Shown: positions 23,969-35,408 of the stretch, one piece after another | Layout: each line of letters opens with the position of its first letter | Numbering within the stretch: position 1 is the first letter of the stretch | NCBI GenBank assembly: GCA_036346405.1 | Contig: CM070568.1 | Location: forward strand, 30,787,072 to 30,851,071 | Reading direction: 5' to 3' | From: Phyllostachys edulis | Lineage: Eukaryota; Streptophyta; Magnoliopsida; Poales; Poaceae | DNA: 64,000 nt | The notes under the pieces: model-generated | The model's database searches: none | What the model was told of the DNA's origin: nothing | What the model saw: only the letters and a program-made list of their open reading frames with translations | Program-made: the position numbers and the translations under genes

Positions 23969-25780
23969 TCTAATTCTTTATCTCTTTTGAACTCATCTCA
24001 AGAATTACGTGCAAGACAAAAGTCAAAAACAAGAATATACAACTTGGTGTATATTCAAAATCTTTCAAACCATTCATATTATTTAGGTTGTCATCAATTA
24101 CCAAAAGGGGGGAGATTGAAAATATCTAGGCCCCTAAAAGTGATTTTGGTAATTAATGTCAACAACGTGTTATGGGACTAATATGTGTGCTAAGATGTTT
24201 TTCAAGGTTTAGTCCTGAAGTTTGAATGATGATATGGAAATGGCAAAGCAAAGGTGATAAAGATCAACATGGCTCAAGGCAAAGGTATCATATAGCCTAA
24301 GGATCCTTTTGTAGTTTTTATCGATCTCGGTGTTTGGAGAAAAGATCGGATTTGTAGGCTAAACGCCGTACTATAAAGAGGGATTATGGCTAGTAGCTTG
24401 AGAAAATGTTTTTGTGCCATCTTGATCAAGTAGGAGTCATGCATTGCATTCAATTCGCTTCTGGAAGTTCTTCAGAGAAAACTGGTATGACCGCAAGTGA
24501 TAAGCGGTATTACCGCAGATCAGTAGTACCGAAATCTAGTTGACGGTATGTTTATTCCAGAGAGCATATTTTTGGTGCTTTTGTTCTCTCTTGAAATCAG
24601 TATAACCGCATTTTTACGAGCGGTACTACCGCAGGTCGGTAGTACCGAATTTTACATGGTGGTATGTATTTTCCAGAGAAGGAGTTTTTCTTTTTACCCT
24701 GTATTTTCCAAAGAAGGAGTTTTTCTTTTTACCCAAAAACGGTATGACCACATTTCTTGAGTGGTACTAACGCAATGCGGTAGGATCGACGTTATGTTAT
24801 TTCTAGAGAGGGTGTTTTCTTGAGTTTCTTGAACCTCTGGAAATCGGTAGTTCCGTTCTAGCCGAGCAGTATTACCACTGTATGGTAGTACCGAATTCTA
24901 GTTGGCGGTAGTACCGCATCTTTTTATAACGGCTAGTTCAGAAGCATTACATGCAACAGTTCCGACCGTTGATCGTGAACTATGGTAGTACCAGGTTTCT
25001 ATAGCGGTACTACCGCAAATCCTGAATTTTTCAGGAGTTCAGTTCAAACGGCTAGTTTTATTGGTGAGGGCTATAAATACACCCCAACCAGGACCAAACC
25101 AAGAACCTTTGAGCATATTGAATACACTTGAGCTCTTAGTGCACTCTCTTCTACTCATTTGCTTTGAATTCATATTTTGAGGTAATTGAGAGTATTCAAG
25201 TGCATTACATCATTAGTTGATCTTGTCGGCACTTGAATTTCCTTAAGAAAACACTTGGTTTATTACTCTTGGTACTTGTTAGCACCTAGACGGCTTTGGA
25301 GGAAGTTTGCGCGGTAAGCTCTTCAAAGAAGATTGTGAAGAGTCCCGGCAAAGGATTGTGAAGTGGTGTTGTGCTCACCATCTCCGGAGAGGGGGAAGAG
25401 CAACTCTAGTGATCGAGGTGTTAAGACTTAATTCATGGAGCCAGTCCAATTTGGTTAGACTTATCTCAACGTGGATTAGTAAAGACCATCAAGTCTTCGA
25501 TACTACGGGAAAAACTTCTTTGTCTCCATTGTGGTTTATTCCTTGTCTTTACTATTTCCGTATTTACATTTCTAGCAATTTACTTATGTAGAATTGCTTA
25601 GCTAGAATTGTATCTAGTATAGACTTAAGCTTTGATATTGTCTTAAATAGCATAGTTTTCATTCCTTAATTTTGTGCTAGAAAATTTTGGTAAGACAATC
25701 TAGTTAAAATTGACAAATAGTTGAAAAGTTTTAGAAACCTTCTATTCACCCCTCTCTAGTCGGTTATCCTTGAACCTACA
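23969..25780 (+). mobile_element. 3' end and LTR of a Ty1-copia-type element
   Basis: 23969-24116 is a short internal tail ending in a polypurine tract (ccaaaaggggggaga). The LTR then begins at about 24117 (TGAAAATATCTAGG) and ends near 25780 (cctaca), about 1.66 kb. It has a TATA box (ggctataaatacac, about 25069). No primer site follows, so this is the 3' end of an element truncated on its left, where it abuts the gypsy fragment. The tail-plus-LTR arrangement fits large grass copia (SIRE-like) elements; that lineage call is tentative. Confidence 0.65.
24488..25020. repeat. Dispersed palindromic CGGTAGTACCG motifs in the copia LTR
   Basis: Variants of gcggtattaccgc and cggtagtaccg appear repeatedly (about 24507, 24525, 24620, 24640, 24880, 24905, 25000), often as near-perfect palindromes 20-60 bases apart. 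Confidence 0.75.
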
Positions 25781-26852
25781 CCTGTAAATTGGATTCTAAG
25801 CCTTGTATAAACTGATGGATGCATGGTTTCTTATGCTTGTCGTGATTGTTCTTGTGTAACAATTTCTTGTTTGTTCGCTCTTGCTTTACTGTTTTTCTTC
25901 CCTTGCAAAGTTTGCAATTGTGCCTTCATCAGCCATGGATTGCCTTGCAGATAGAAAAATGCAACTAGAGTCTTGTGTCTTGGGGCATTTAGATACGGGA
26001 AGAGAATAATTATTGGAGGGTGCGGCTAAGACCATCTCCAATGTTGTGTTTTAGTCGGTTCAAATGAGGAGAGAGAAGTCATTGAATCGATTCAATACAT
26101 TGGAGGAGCCGATTCCAATAAAAAAATTACATAGAACCGGACTCTACTTAGGAATCGATTCAAAGTATTAAACAACACATATGAACATTAAACAACTTAT
26201 ATGAGAGAGTGCGGTTGAGAGATGATATTATTATTTTGTGGTTTTTTTTAATGTAACATGGGTCACAGTTATTAGTAGGAATCGGTTCAATACATTGGAG
26301 AAAAAAAAGCACAATTCCTAGAATGCTTATGTGGCATGACTTTGAATCGACGTCGGTTTAATACACTAAAGATGCTCTAACCGGGTCTATCTAGTGTTGT
26401 GTGGAGACGCGATGAATTTCCAAGGATTTTGCAAACTGGCCATTCGATTGCAAACTTACTGGCAGGAGCTAGTCGTGCAGCTGTCGTGCCGAGCACGGCT
26501 CAACTTTCCGTGCCGTGCCGCCCAATGGGTCTGTCCTCAGGCTGAGCATAGCCCTGCCGTTCGTGTCATACCGGCCCGGTCCGTCTCATCGCATGACGTG
26601 CTTTGCTTGAACCGTACCATGCCAATCGGGCCTCGGGCTGGCCTGGAAAAACACGACCTAAGTCCCTGGTCTAGCTCGGCACATGCATGTATACACAATT
26701 TCAACTCAAAGACCGAGATGCATGTCTGATATGTATGTGCCAAATGCTAGAGCCCATTCAATCTTCACATGCATTCATCCAAAAATACACATATTCTTCT
26801 TCTTCTTTTTTAATGAACATAAATGTACATATCGATTGCAATGACTTTCTTG
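25781..26852. other. Intergenic repeats between copia LTR and CACTA-2
   Basis: Contains the MITE-like unit at 26024-26380 and a GC-rich repeat (about 26480-26680, many cgtgcc/gggcc motifs) of a kind also seen at 37890-38060. No gene. Confidence 0.4.
26024..26380. mobile_element. MITE-like element
   Basis: Imperfect terminal inverted repeats: ggctaagaccatctccaatgt at the left against ggttagagcatctttagtgt read inward from the right. The interior repeats ggttcaatacattgga several times. About 360 bp; no certain target duplication. Confidence 0.5.
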
Positions 26853-29335
26853 CACTACAAGTTGAACACTCCTTTACCAACGCATATATGCGTTGGCAAA
26901 AATCCAAATAAGTGTTGTTGCGGTCTATACCAACGTATTTACTATGCGTTGCTATTGAGGCCGTTGCGAGAGTCTATTACAATAGATAAACAAGCGTTGG
27001 TAATATATATGAAAAGACGTTGCGAAGTAACAACGGATATAGTCAGGTTGTAACTACACTTGTATGCGTTGGTACTTATCATGCATGGATGACTTTTACT
27101 ATTTTGACAATGGATATAATTATATTGTCGCAACGCATAGAAGCGTTGGTACTTGTCATACAGATGACTTTTGCTATTTTGGCAATGGATATAATTAGGT
27201 TGCTGCAACGATTATAAGTGTGTAGAAGACAAAGTAAAAAAATCATTATCGATCGTAGCATGGTTACAAAGAACACTCATATATTAAAAAAAAATTGTTG
27301 CATTACATAGAGAACCATCCACATAAGACATGATATAAATATTTTAGTTGAACATCATTTCCTAACATAATAAAATCTAAACGCAATGAAGATCATCTGC
27401 CTATGTCACCATTCTCCACCTTGCATTCATCATGTCATCCATAGCATCATCCATTTATCTTATCAACCTACAATGAAAAATTTGAGTCCATTAATGCACC
27501 ATTAGGAAGAAACAAAATCACAATATTAAAGTAATAAAACTAAAAGGTGCACCGTACATAAGTTGATGGTCACGCAATATCAGCTCCTACTGCATGACCA
27601 ATCAATTTGTAGCATTTGTATGGCCGTATCAATTCTTCACATTTCGCAATTGCAAGATCGACATGCACCATTCAAAATTCATTTCCTAACTAAATGCCAT
27701 CAAGTTTATCTTTTGGATCACAACTTATGACTGTAGCAAGAGCCACATCCTTATTTGCATTTTTCCAGCTCTTCAAGAATACTTTAGTACCAACCTAGTC
27801 CACACATATAAGTACATGATCAAATACTTTACAAAGGATGCAGTTAATTATTTTTAAAGAATCATATATCAATTAAACATAAAGATTGTCGTACCGCTAT
27901 CGAATTGGTAGCCAACCAATTAAATATACTGTGCTGTTGTTTCTACAAACAATATTATATGGAACATTAGTCTGCAATTTAAATAAATTATTAGCAAAAT
28001 AGATATTAAAGAAAAATTTAGAAGGTGTATGTTATACATCAGGAAGCATGCTAATAACAAGATTTTGCGGTTTTTTTTGTTCTGGACGTCATGCTAATAA
28101 CAAGAGGTCAAATAATCAGAAATAAGCATTGAACTACTGAAAACTGAACATAACAGAAATATGAAGACGCTTGTCATAGTTAACAGAACAGAAATATGAA
28201 CAGAACAGAAATACGAAGGCGCTTGCCTAAGCCTGGACAAACTCATTTCAGAAATCAAAGTTATGAACAAGTTCACTTGTCCAGTCAGTGAAGAACACTA
28301 TGAATTTCTTGGATACTAACATTTGAAAAGAACATGTCAACTGATTGTAGTGATTGTCTAATGGTTTCCATGGAACAAGATGATATTTATATTTTCATGT
28401 GTTTTTTAGCCATAGATATGAAGGGCAGAAATTCTGTATAGGTATTAATTGTTGTTTGCCAGACATTGATTTCCAGAGAAAGTTGAGGGTAGCATACTAG
28501 AATGATTATGTAGATGCAATTGGGACGTCAGGTTCTTGTCACTAACATAGCTTTAGTTAGCTGATATATTTTCCCCAAAAGAACTAGGGTGGGGTGACCA
28601 TGTAAACTTTTACAATTTCATACACACAGAAAGACTTGATTTTGTTGTAAACAATGTTTTATTTCGGTAGTAGCTTACTTTAGAAGCAAGTAGCAGTTCA
28701 GAGAAATAACACCAAACAGTCAAGTTTAATTGTGTATTGTTCGTACAAAAGTTGCATTGCTTCACAAGAGATGACGTTACATTTATGAATCTTAGATTAC
28801 TTTAGTTACTTGGATGCAAGTTTTTAAAGTGTTGCTGCTGCAACAAGTTTTTGAAGTGGTGCTGCATTGACTGCAATGTTGGCAACAAAAAATGCCGTTG
28901 ACTAATGTGGCTGCGAGGATCCAAACATCTCTGAGTTTTCAGCTGAGCATTAAAATAAAGGTAGCTGGAAGGTTTGTTAACTTAACATGCCATCAATGTA
29001 AGCCAAACCTTTTTTAAGGGAAATGTAAAGGCGCTTGTCATAGTTAACAGAACAGAAATATGAACAGAACTGAACAGTGTGTCCATAGTTAATATGAAAA
29101 CAGAAAAATGTTCTGTTCAGAACTGAAAACTGAAATATGTAACCAGCAGAACTGAAAGCTGAACTGAAAACTGAAAACTGAGCAGGACTGAAAACTGAAC
29201 CTTCGTAGCATTAATTTGGTTGTTTAGGGTCAGCCTGGTGTCATCATGGATATGACTTTCTTTGGTCTGCCATATAACCATAATAAGTAGTGAATTCATG
29301 CAAACTATAATAAGACAAAAATGTATTTGTATACA

Positions 29336-30225
29336 ATGTCATCAAATTATGAAGGTTGATTCAGGTTGATTCTGCATAAGTCCTTGCCATTTGACTAAAT
29401 ATTCTGGTACGAGATCATCACCATCAACTTTGCTGGCCCTATCAGCAAATATCCGTTCAACTGAAGATTGTATACTTAGACAGGATACAAATGCAACAAA
29501 AAAACTGTAAATTAATAGTCTAAAATTGGACTTAATACGAAACCTGGCTATATTGCTTAATAAGATCCGACTCCATTTCCTTTCCCACATCATGCACCTC
29601 GACCTGATAAATGAAGAAATTAGCAAAAGGCATGGCTTAATCTGATGGGAACAGACATATTAAAGTGCTGACATAGTGACATTATATTAGACTGGTTTCA
29701 TTACCACAAGCAATTTTATTCACTTCACAATCATTTATGAACAATGCAGAATATAAACCTAGTATTTACACAAATACAGCCAAAAGTCGTAAAGTAACTA
29801 CTGTATGTTGTTAATGAACACAACCTGACAGATAAAATAAAGAAAAGATATTCTTTTTTAAGGCATGGATATTCCTTTTTTTAGCATGCATACACATTTC
29901 TTTTGTACTCTTCAAGCTTATGGTTACTATATTTATTATCTGGACACAGAGAGGCAACGGTTACCATGTTTTGCTTCAGGCCTAAGAGTTACATTACAGA
30001 AAATGCAAAAGCCAATTATTTTGTTTACCTCTTCACGTAAGGCCATAAATAATAATTGGTTAATTGACCATATAGCAATTTGAAAGACTACTGTAAGGCT
30101 GCATTCAAAATATGGCAGTAAAGCTGCATTCAAAATTGACAAATATGGTAGCAAGGCTCCATTCAAAATTACCTGCCAGAAATAATAATTGGTTAATTGG
30201 AGGTAATGGACACATAATTAAAAAA
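29336..30225. repeat. Internal direct duplication, copy 1
   Basis: Nearly the same as 31793-32691, from atgtcatcaaattatgaagg to cataattaaaaaag. It differs by scattered substitutions and a 4-base deletion (gaag missing near 29381). The copies do not end in TG/CA and have no primer site, so they are not LTRs. Confidence 0.9.
29342..29603 (-). pseudogene. Captured chromodomain exons, copy 1 (CHD1-type remodeller-like)
   Basis: On the - strand an exon at 29544-29603 reads VEVHDVGKEMESDLIKQYSQ and is bounded by CAG and GT. The next exon, from about 29461 downward, reads VERIFADRASKVDGDDLVPE then YLVKWQGL, the chromodomain of a plant CHD1/CHR5-type chromatin remodeller. Here a 4-base deletion breaks the frame just after KWQG, and the G at the exon start is missing. 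The gene identity is inferred from the motif, without database comparison. Confidence 0.6.
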
Positions 30226-31199
30226 GAACTACAATTAAAAAAAAACAGCATCTTCCATGTCCACTTGCTGACAGAACTAGGTTGAAACCTCCAAACTAAA
30301 ACAAATATCAAATACATAGCTCAAATAGCATTGGAATCATGCTCAGTGTTTGCCTCTACAAATTATCTAATTCAACTAGCAAGAATTTCCAGTGCTAAAA
30401 AATGCAATAATTTTCTACAGTAGCTAGGTCATGATTTTAGATGAATTTAGGTGAAATAATTATTCCATTTGGAGTTAGCAAGTGAAAGTTATTGTAATTT
30501 GAAAATCAGGTTCTGCAAAAAAGCTGAAAAATACACTTCGGTTACTATTCATATGGTTTTAATTATTTAGTGAAATTTTGTAGAACAGTGGTGGAGATAA
30601 GGATTACATAGATAAATATAGAATAAAATTATAAGACTAAAATAACTTGGTTCACCTCAATTGGAGTTCACATGAATTAGTTATGAATTATATTTAATCA
30701 TGATAAATATTATAGTATTTGATTATTTTTACAGAGTTCTTTATAAGGAATTAACTCTGTTTTCATTGGAGGAGTTGTTTTAGATCTTAGTTTAAACTCT
30801 GATAAAATTTTCCAAGCGCAATAATTAATGCAAATGCGTCCTCCCACTAGCGCACGCGAGCCACGCACGGACGTTTCTCTTTTTCTTTCTTCTTTTTTCT
30901 CCTCACTGGATGGGAGCGTCCCATTTGGTTAGCTGCTAGTAATATTTCGATAAGCAATTTTTAGTCTTTACTGCTGCAAAAAAACAAACAATAATAACAG
31001 CAGATTTTTCCCAAGGTGATAGGATTGAAATGAAGTCAATATGAAACGAAACTGAAACTGGATTGTGATTTGGTAGTGTAATGAGGAATCGATACAAAAT
31101 TCAAGTTCAAACTGTACCCACACAAAGGCTTTCAAAGTCTACATGTCAAAATCAGCTCACAATATGATCAGAATTAGCATCCTTTCTGATGATCAACAA

Positions 31200-31460
31200 A
31201 AAGCGAAAATCTATGTCACTTGTGAAGAACAGGACCAACTGGATAGAATTAGTACTGCACCACTATTAAGTCTATAACCACGAAATAAGCTATCTGACTC
31301 AATTCCAACTATCCCCCAAAATAGCCATTGTTTCTTGTTTCTATATGAATCCATTGTGGTACCCTTGACCCTTCTCTTCACCAGCTTCGATGATTTGCAT
31401 TTCTGATGCATCAACAGTAGCTCTGAACCGAAGGCACTTCTCAGGAACTGCAGGAAAATA
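31200..31460 (-). pseudogene. Unidentified exon-like segment in CACTA-2
   Basis: Following a TTTTCCTGCAG acceptor-like site near 31450 (- strand), the frame reads PEKCLRFRATVDASEMQIIE then AGEEKGQG. It looks like a real exon in composition, but I do not recognise the protein. It lies between the two chromodomain copies and is probably further captured host sequence. Confidence 0.4.
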
Positions 31461-31792
31461 TTGATCTTAGGACATGACCATGTGGCAGGTAAAAGAATGC
31501 TGTTATTGCTAGCAGCATTTGGTGAGAAGAGAACATAATAGAAAGGTTACTTGCAAACTATCAGGAAAACATGTGGAAAAATAGCTGGATGAACTAGAAC
31601 CTGAAGGCAAATGGAGATGTAGTTTCATTGTTTACTCACCCATATATTTTGCCATAGGCACAAAACTAGACATTCAGTGCTAGCACAAGCTGACAGAACT
31701 ATTATATACTTCAAGATAGTCACTTATAGTTTCTCCTTTGAGGGTTAAGAGTAATCTAATACCAGGCTGCCAGCCATACTGGTCACTGGTCA

Positions 31793-32691
31793 ACAATGTC
31801 ATCAAATTATGAAGGTTGATTCAGGTTGATTCTGCATAAGGAAGTCCTTGCCATTTGACTAAATATTCTGGTACGAGATCATCACCATCAACTTTGCTGG
31901 CCCTATCAGCAAATATCCGTTCAACCTGAAGATTGTATACTTAGACAGGATACAAATGCAACAAAAAAACTGTAAATTAATAGTCTAAAATTGGACTTAA
32001 TACGAAACCTGGCTATATTGCTTAATAAGATCCAACTCCATTTCCTTTCCCACTTCATGCATCTCGACCTGATAAATGAAGAAATTAGCAAAAGGCATGG
32101 CTTAATCTAATGGGAATAGACATATTAAAGTGCTGACATAGTGACATTATATTAGACTGGTTTCATTATCACAAGCAATTTTATTCACTTCACAATCATT
32201 TATGAACAATGCAGAATATAAACCTAGTATTTACACAAATACAGCCAAAAGTCGTAAAGTAACTACTGTATGTTGTTAATGAACACATCCTGACAGATAA
32301 AATAAAGAAAAGATATTCTTTTTTAAGGCATGGATATTCCTTTTTTTAGCATGCATACACATTTCTTTTGTACTCTTCAAGCTTATGGTTACTATATTTA
32401 TTATCTGGACACAGAGAGGCAACGATTACCATGTTTTGCTTCAGGCCTAAGACTTACACCACAGAAAATGCAAAAGCCAATTATTTTGTTTACCTCTTCA
32501 CGTAAGGCCATAAATAATAATTGGTTAATTGACCATATAGCAATTTGAAAGACTACTGTAAGGCTGCATTCAAAATATGGCAGTAAAGCTGCATTCAAAA
32601 TTGACAAATATGGTAGCAAGGCTCCATTCAAAATTACCTGCCAGAAATAATAATTGTTTAATTGGAGGTAATGGACACGTAATTAAAAAAG
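31793..32691. repeat. Internal direct duplication, copy 2
   Basis: Partner of 29336-30225, 2.46 kb downstream in the same orientation. This copy keeps the gaag that copy 1 lost. Confidence 0.9.
31815..32068 (-). pseudogene. Captured chromodomain exons, copy 2 (less damaged)
   Basis: Exon 32009-32068 (60 bases, CAG/GT bounded) encodes a KQYSQ-ending segment. The exon starting at 31925 after TTCAG continues VERIFADRAS...EYLVKWQGLPYAEST without interruption. This is the chromodomain core, with the aromatic KWQGL and the acidic PYAEST that follows it in CHD1-type proteins. Only a small part of any host gene is present; there is no ATPase region. Confidence 0.6.
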
Positions 32692-33229
32692 TGTACGACA
32701 CAAACCATAAGAAACTAACCTTTAGTGAGTTACTAAGTTTCATGATGTGGACCTGTACTGGGATCTACAGTTGTTCCCTCTATATCTCTTCGAACCCATG
32801 TTATACTCTACCAAACACAAACAACTTCATCAAGTTCTATACAGACATGTTAATGAACTCTACCAAGACTTCGACTATTGAAAATGCTGTCAAACTTGAA
32901 TTTTTCGACAATCCGACATTGCTACTTTTATGCATACAAATTCAGTATGGTGTTCTGAACTTTACGATGCGACATGCAATCGGAAACAATCTGATTTGCT
33001 GCACATGTCCATGTTCACACAGTTGTTCCGAGCTTTGCAATTTCCCACTTTCAACTTGCATTATATATTGCAGCTCTCTGATCTTAACTACTTGGCTGAT
33101 TGAACTGACTGAATTGAAAGATTAAAACATAAAACCAATGCAAAGTGTATCCTACAAGAGCAGGAAAATGGTGCCACATTGCCGGTGTTGGAGGAGACAG
33201 AGACTCACTGGGGAAGGCGGCGTCGGACG

Positions 33230-33560
33230 AGGAAGGGCCGGCGTCGGGGTCTTCAGAGGAGGAGGCAGATCGGGCAGGGGGCGGCGTTGGGGAGGGGAGG
33301 AGGAGGCGGCTTTGGGGAGGAGGAGGCGGCGTTGGGGAGGGGAGCGACGGCGTGGGGGAGCAGAGGGGAGGCGGCGTGGGTGGGAGGAGGAGGCGGCGGC
33401 TTTGGGGGGGGGGAGGCGGCAGCGTTAGAGGGAGGCGGCGGCGTGGGGAGAGGGGAGGGGAGGCGGTGGCTTTGGGGAGGGAGATGGCGTTGGGAAGGGA
33501 GGAGGCGGCGGCATGGGGGGAGTGGAGCGGAGGGGAGGCGGCGGCGTGGGTGGGGAAACA
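33230..33560. repeat. GGAGGCGGC-rich low-complexity tract
   Basis: Degenerate tandem ggggaggaggcggc units near the right end of CACTA-2. Its overlapping Gly-rich (+) and Pro-rich (-) frames are compositional. A similar tract lies in the first CACTA element (13645-14010). Confidence 0.85.
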
Positions 33561-33969
33561 CGAAGGAAGTGGGAATCGGGGAAGAGGACGCGCGATATGG
33601 AAGAGAAAGAAAAACATGAAGAGATTTGCATTACAATGGCCGCGCGATATGTAACAGAAAAAAAACCAGAGATTTGCATTACAGTGATATTTTATAGGTA
33701 AGCTAAAAGAAAAAGAAAAAACTAGGAATTTTAAATGTTTGCAACGCATGTTATCTGTAGGCATCAATATGATTTACGACGAATAGGTTTTGCAACACAT
33801 ATTATGCGTAGCCATAGTATTACTTCGCAACGCATGCATAGAGCGTTGCAACGTATGCGTTGGTAAAGGGGTGTTCATGTTGTAGTGTTGCAAACAATAA
33901 TATAATAATAATTATTATTTGCGTACACATATGTGTGTGTAGGAGGAGTTCTTCAGCCAGAGTGATGGT

Positions 33970-34160
33970 TTCCTAGGAAGGCATGGAAATAAATTCTATA
34001 AGGAACGGTCTCCGTGAGGTCTCTCCTCCACAGCAGTCCGATTTCTCTTCCACACACTTGTGCTATAGTGATATTTGCCGAGGACAGTGATATCTGACGA
34101 AATAAACGGCTGTGTGAAAAAAATCTTACGAAGACTCTCCTATAGAATTTATTTTGGAAA
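33970..34160. repeat. Foldback MITE-like element
   Basis: Arm near 33988 (aaataaattctata followed by agga..ggtctccgtgag) pairs with the reverse complement of the arm near 34125-34155. About 190 bp in total; no certain target duplication. Confidence 0.55.
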
Positions 34161-34842
34161 GGCATTCCCCACACAGCTGGAGGGGCAACAATGGCCTCTA
34201 CGGCACCGTCTTCAGGAGGGATCTCATGGGGAGTGGGGACCTCCTACGACGCCTCGAGAATCACGACCGACATCGCCGACCAGTGGACTGATACCCTCGC
34301 TAGGCCCATTGCCGCTGACAGGCATAGCTGATAGCAGTCCTGAATCTTCTACTGATGATGCCTGAAATTAAGGCCATCTTAATTATCACGCTTCATTATG
34401 ATCTAATTTCACCTGTTTTACTTTTTTTTTTGCTTCTGAGAAATGTGTGAGCATGTGTGGTTGGAATGTGTATATACGTATGTACTTATGTGGAACTGTT
34501 TAATGTATCTATATATATGCAGTTGCTGTCTAGTGATGCATATGTGTGCAATACTGTGATACAAGGTGTGTGCGTGCCTTCTTCATTTCTTTTATGTGCT
34601 ACATGCATGCAAAAATGTCCTCGCCGTCGCATAAGAATTCTTGTGTTCCTTTGGGTTACTTCTGTGATTTTACAGTGCTCTGTGTTTTTACCTTTTCTTT
34701 CAGCGCATACAATTTTTTTTGGAATTGTATATTTTCATGCCATAGAACATGTGCCGTGGATTGTAAAATGTAGTGTACTGTGCTTACCGAGAGGAAAACA
34801 AAGAGGATAGGTGCTAGTAAGGTAGAACATACAATCATCTTG
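34161..34842. other. Unassigned sequence
   Basis: 34170-34365 is GC-rich and exon-like in composition, but no frame shows a known domain. 34370-34842 is AT-rich. Nothing further could be supported. Confidence 0.3.
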
Positions 34843-35366
34843 TGTTAGAATTAATCTTGTTTTTTCTTAGAAGTTGAGTCCGTTTCGGTTTCTTTTCATT
34901 TGAAGTTGAGTCTGAGTTAAAGTCCTTCTCTTGGTGTGCGTGTGTATAAAAAGCCAGGGCTGGCTGCATTGTAGGAGGTAAGAGTTGTGTTGAGAAGAAA
35001 TAGAAAAACCAAAAAAAAGGGAGGAGCACCCGACCAAATCAGTTCCCATGTTTTGGTTTCGTTTTGTCTTGGCAATACTTGTTCTCTGCAAGAAGGAAGT
35101 ACCAAAGTGCTGGGCATAGTTTTGCCAGGCATCACGTGAACCACAGAGGCCAAGCAACATCACGTGAAGACATCCTAAGGGGCAGCAGGCACTGCTTTGA
35201 GCAGAGACGTGCTCATTGCTTCGGGGCTTCGGGCGTGACGTCCAGGCTGGTCACGACGAAGGACAGCGGGACCTACAGGGAAAAAGAGAGGCGCGTCTCT
35301 AGAGACCGAAAGACCGAAAGAAGTTGTCTGATTTTTGGATCAACTAACAGAGAGGAAATTCTAACA
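34843..35366 (+). repeat. 5' LTR of the short copia element
   Basis: Contains a TATA box (gtgtataaaaagcc, about 34942-34955) and ends CTAACA before the ATTGGTATCAGA primer site. Confidence 0.9.
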
Positions 35367-35384
35367 ATTGGTATCAGAACCTGT
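35367..35384 (+). other. Primer-binding site
   Basis: attggtatcagaacctg matches the 3' end complement of initiator methionine tRNA (TGGTATCAGAGC core) with one difference, directly after the LTR. Confidence 0.85.
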
Positions 35385-35408
35385 TGATCTTGGTGCTATC
35401 TGAAGATC

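Larger units (their letters stand above)
26853..33887. mobile_element. CACTA (En/Spm-like) element of 7.0 kb with gene cargo
   Basis: Left end CACTACAAGTTGAACACTCC; right end, read inward, CACTACAACATGAACACCCC. A 3-bp TTG duplication flanks it (26850-26852, 33888-33890). Subterminal arrays of caacgcat/atgcgttg motifs occupy about 26875-27215 and 33740-33865. No transposase was found. The interior contains two copies of a roughly 0.9-kb segment (29336-30225, 31793-32691) with exon-like chromodomain sequence, and a GGAGGCGGC-rich region near the right end. It is a non-autonomous CACTA element carrying host-gene pieces. Confidence 0.85.

Noticed and set aside
29336..32691. The two 0.9-kb direct repeats as LTRs of a retrotransposon
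   Set aside because: No TG...CA ends, no primer site or polypurine tract, and they contain exon-like sequence; an internal duplication fits better.
33084..33767. 227-codon proline-rich - strand frame and overlapping Gly-rich + frames
   Set aside because: Produced by the GGAGGCGGC repeat of CACTA-2.
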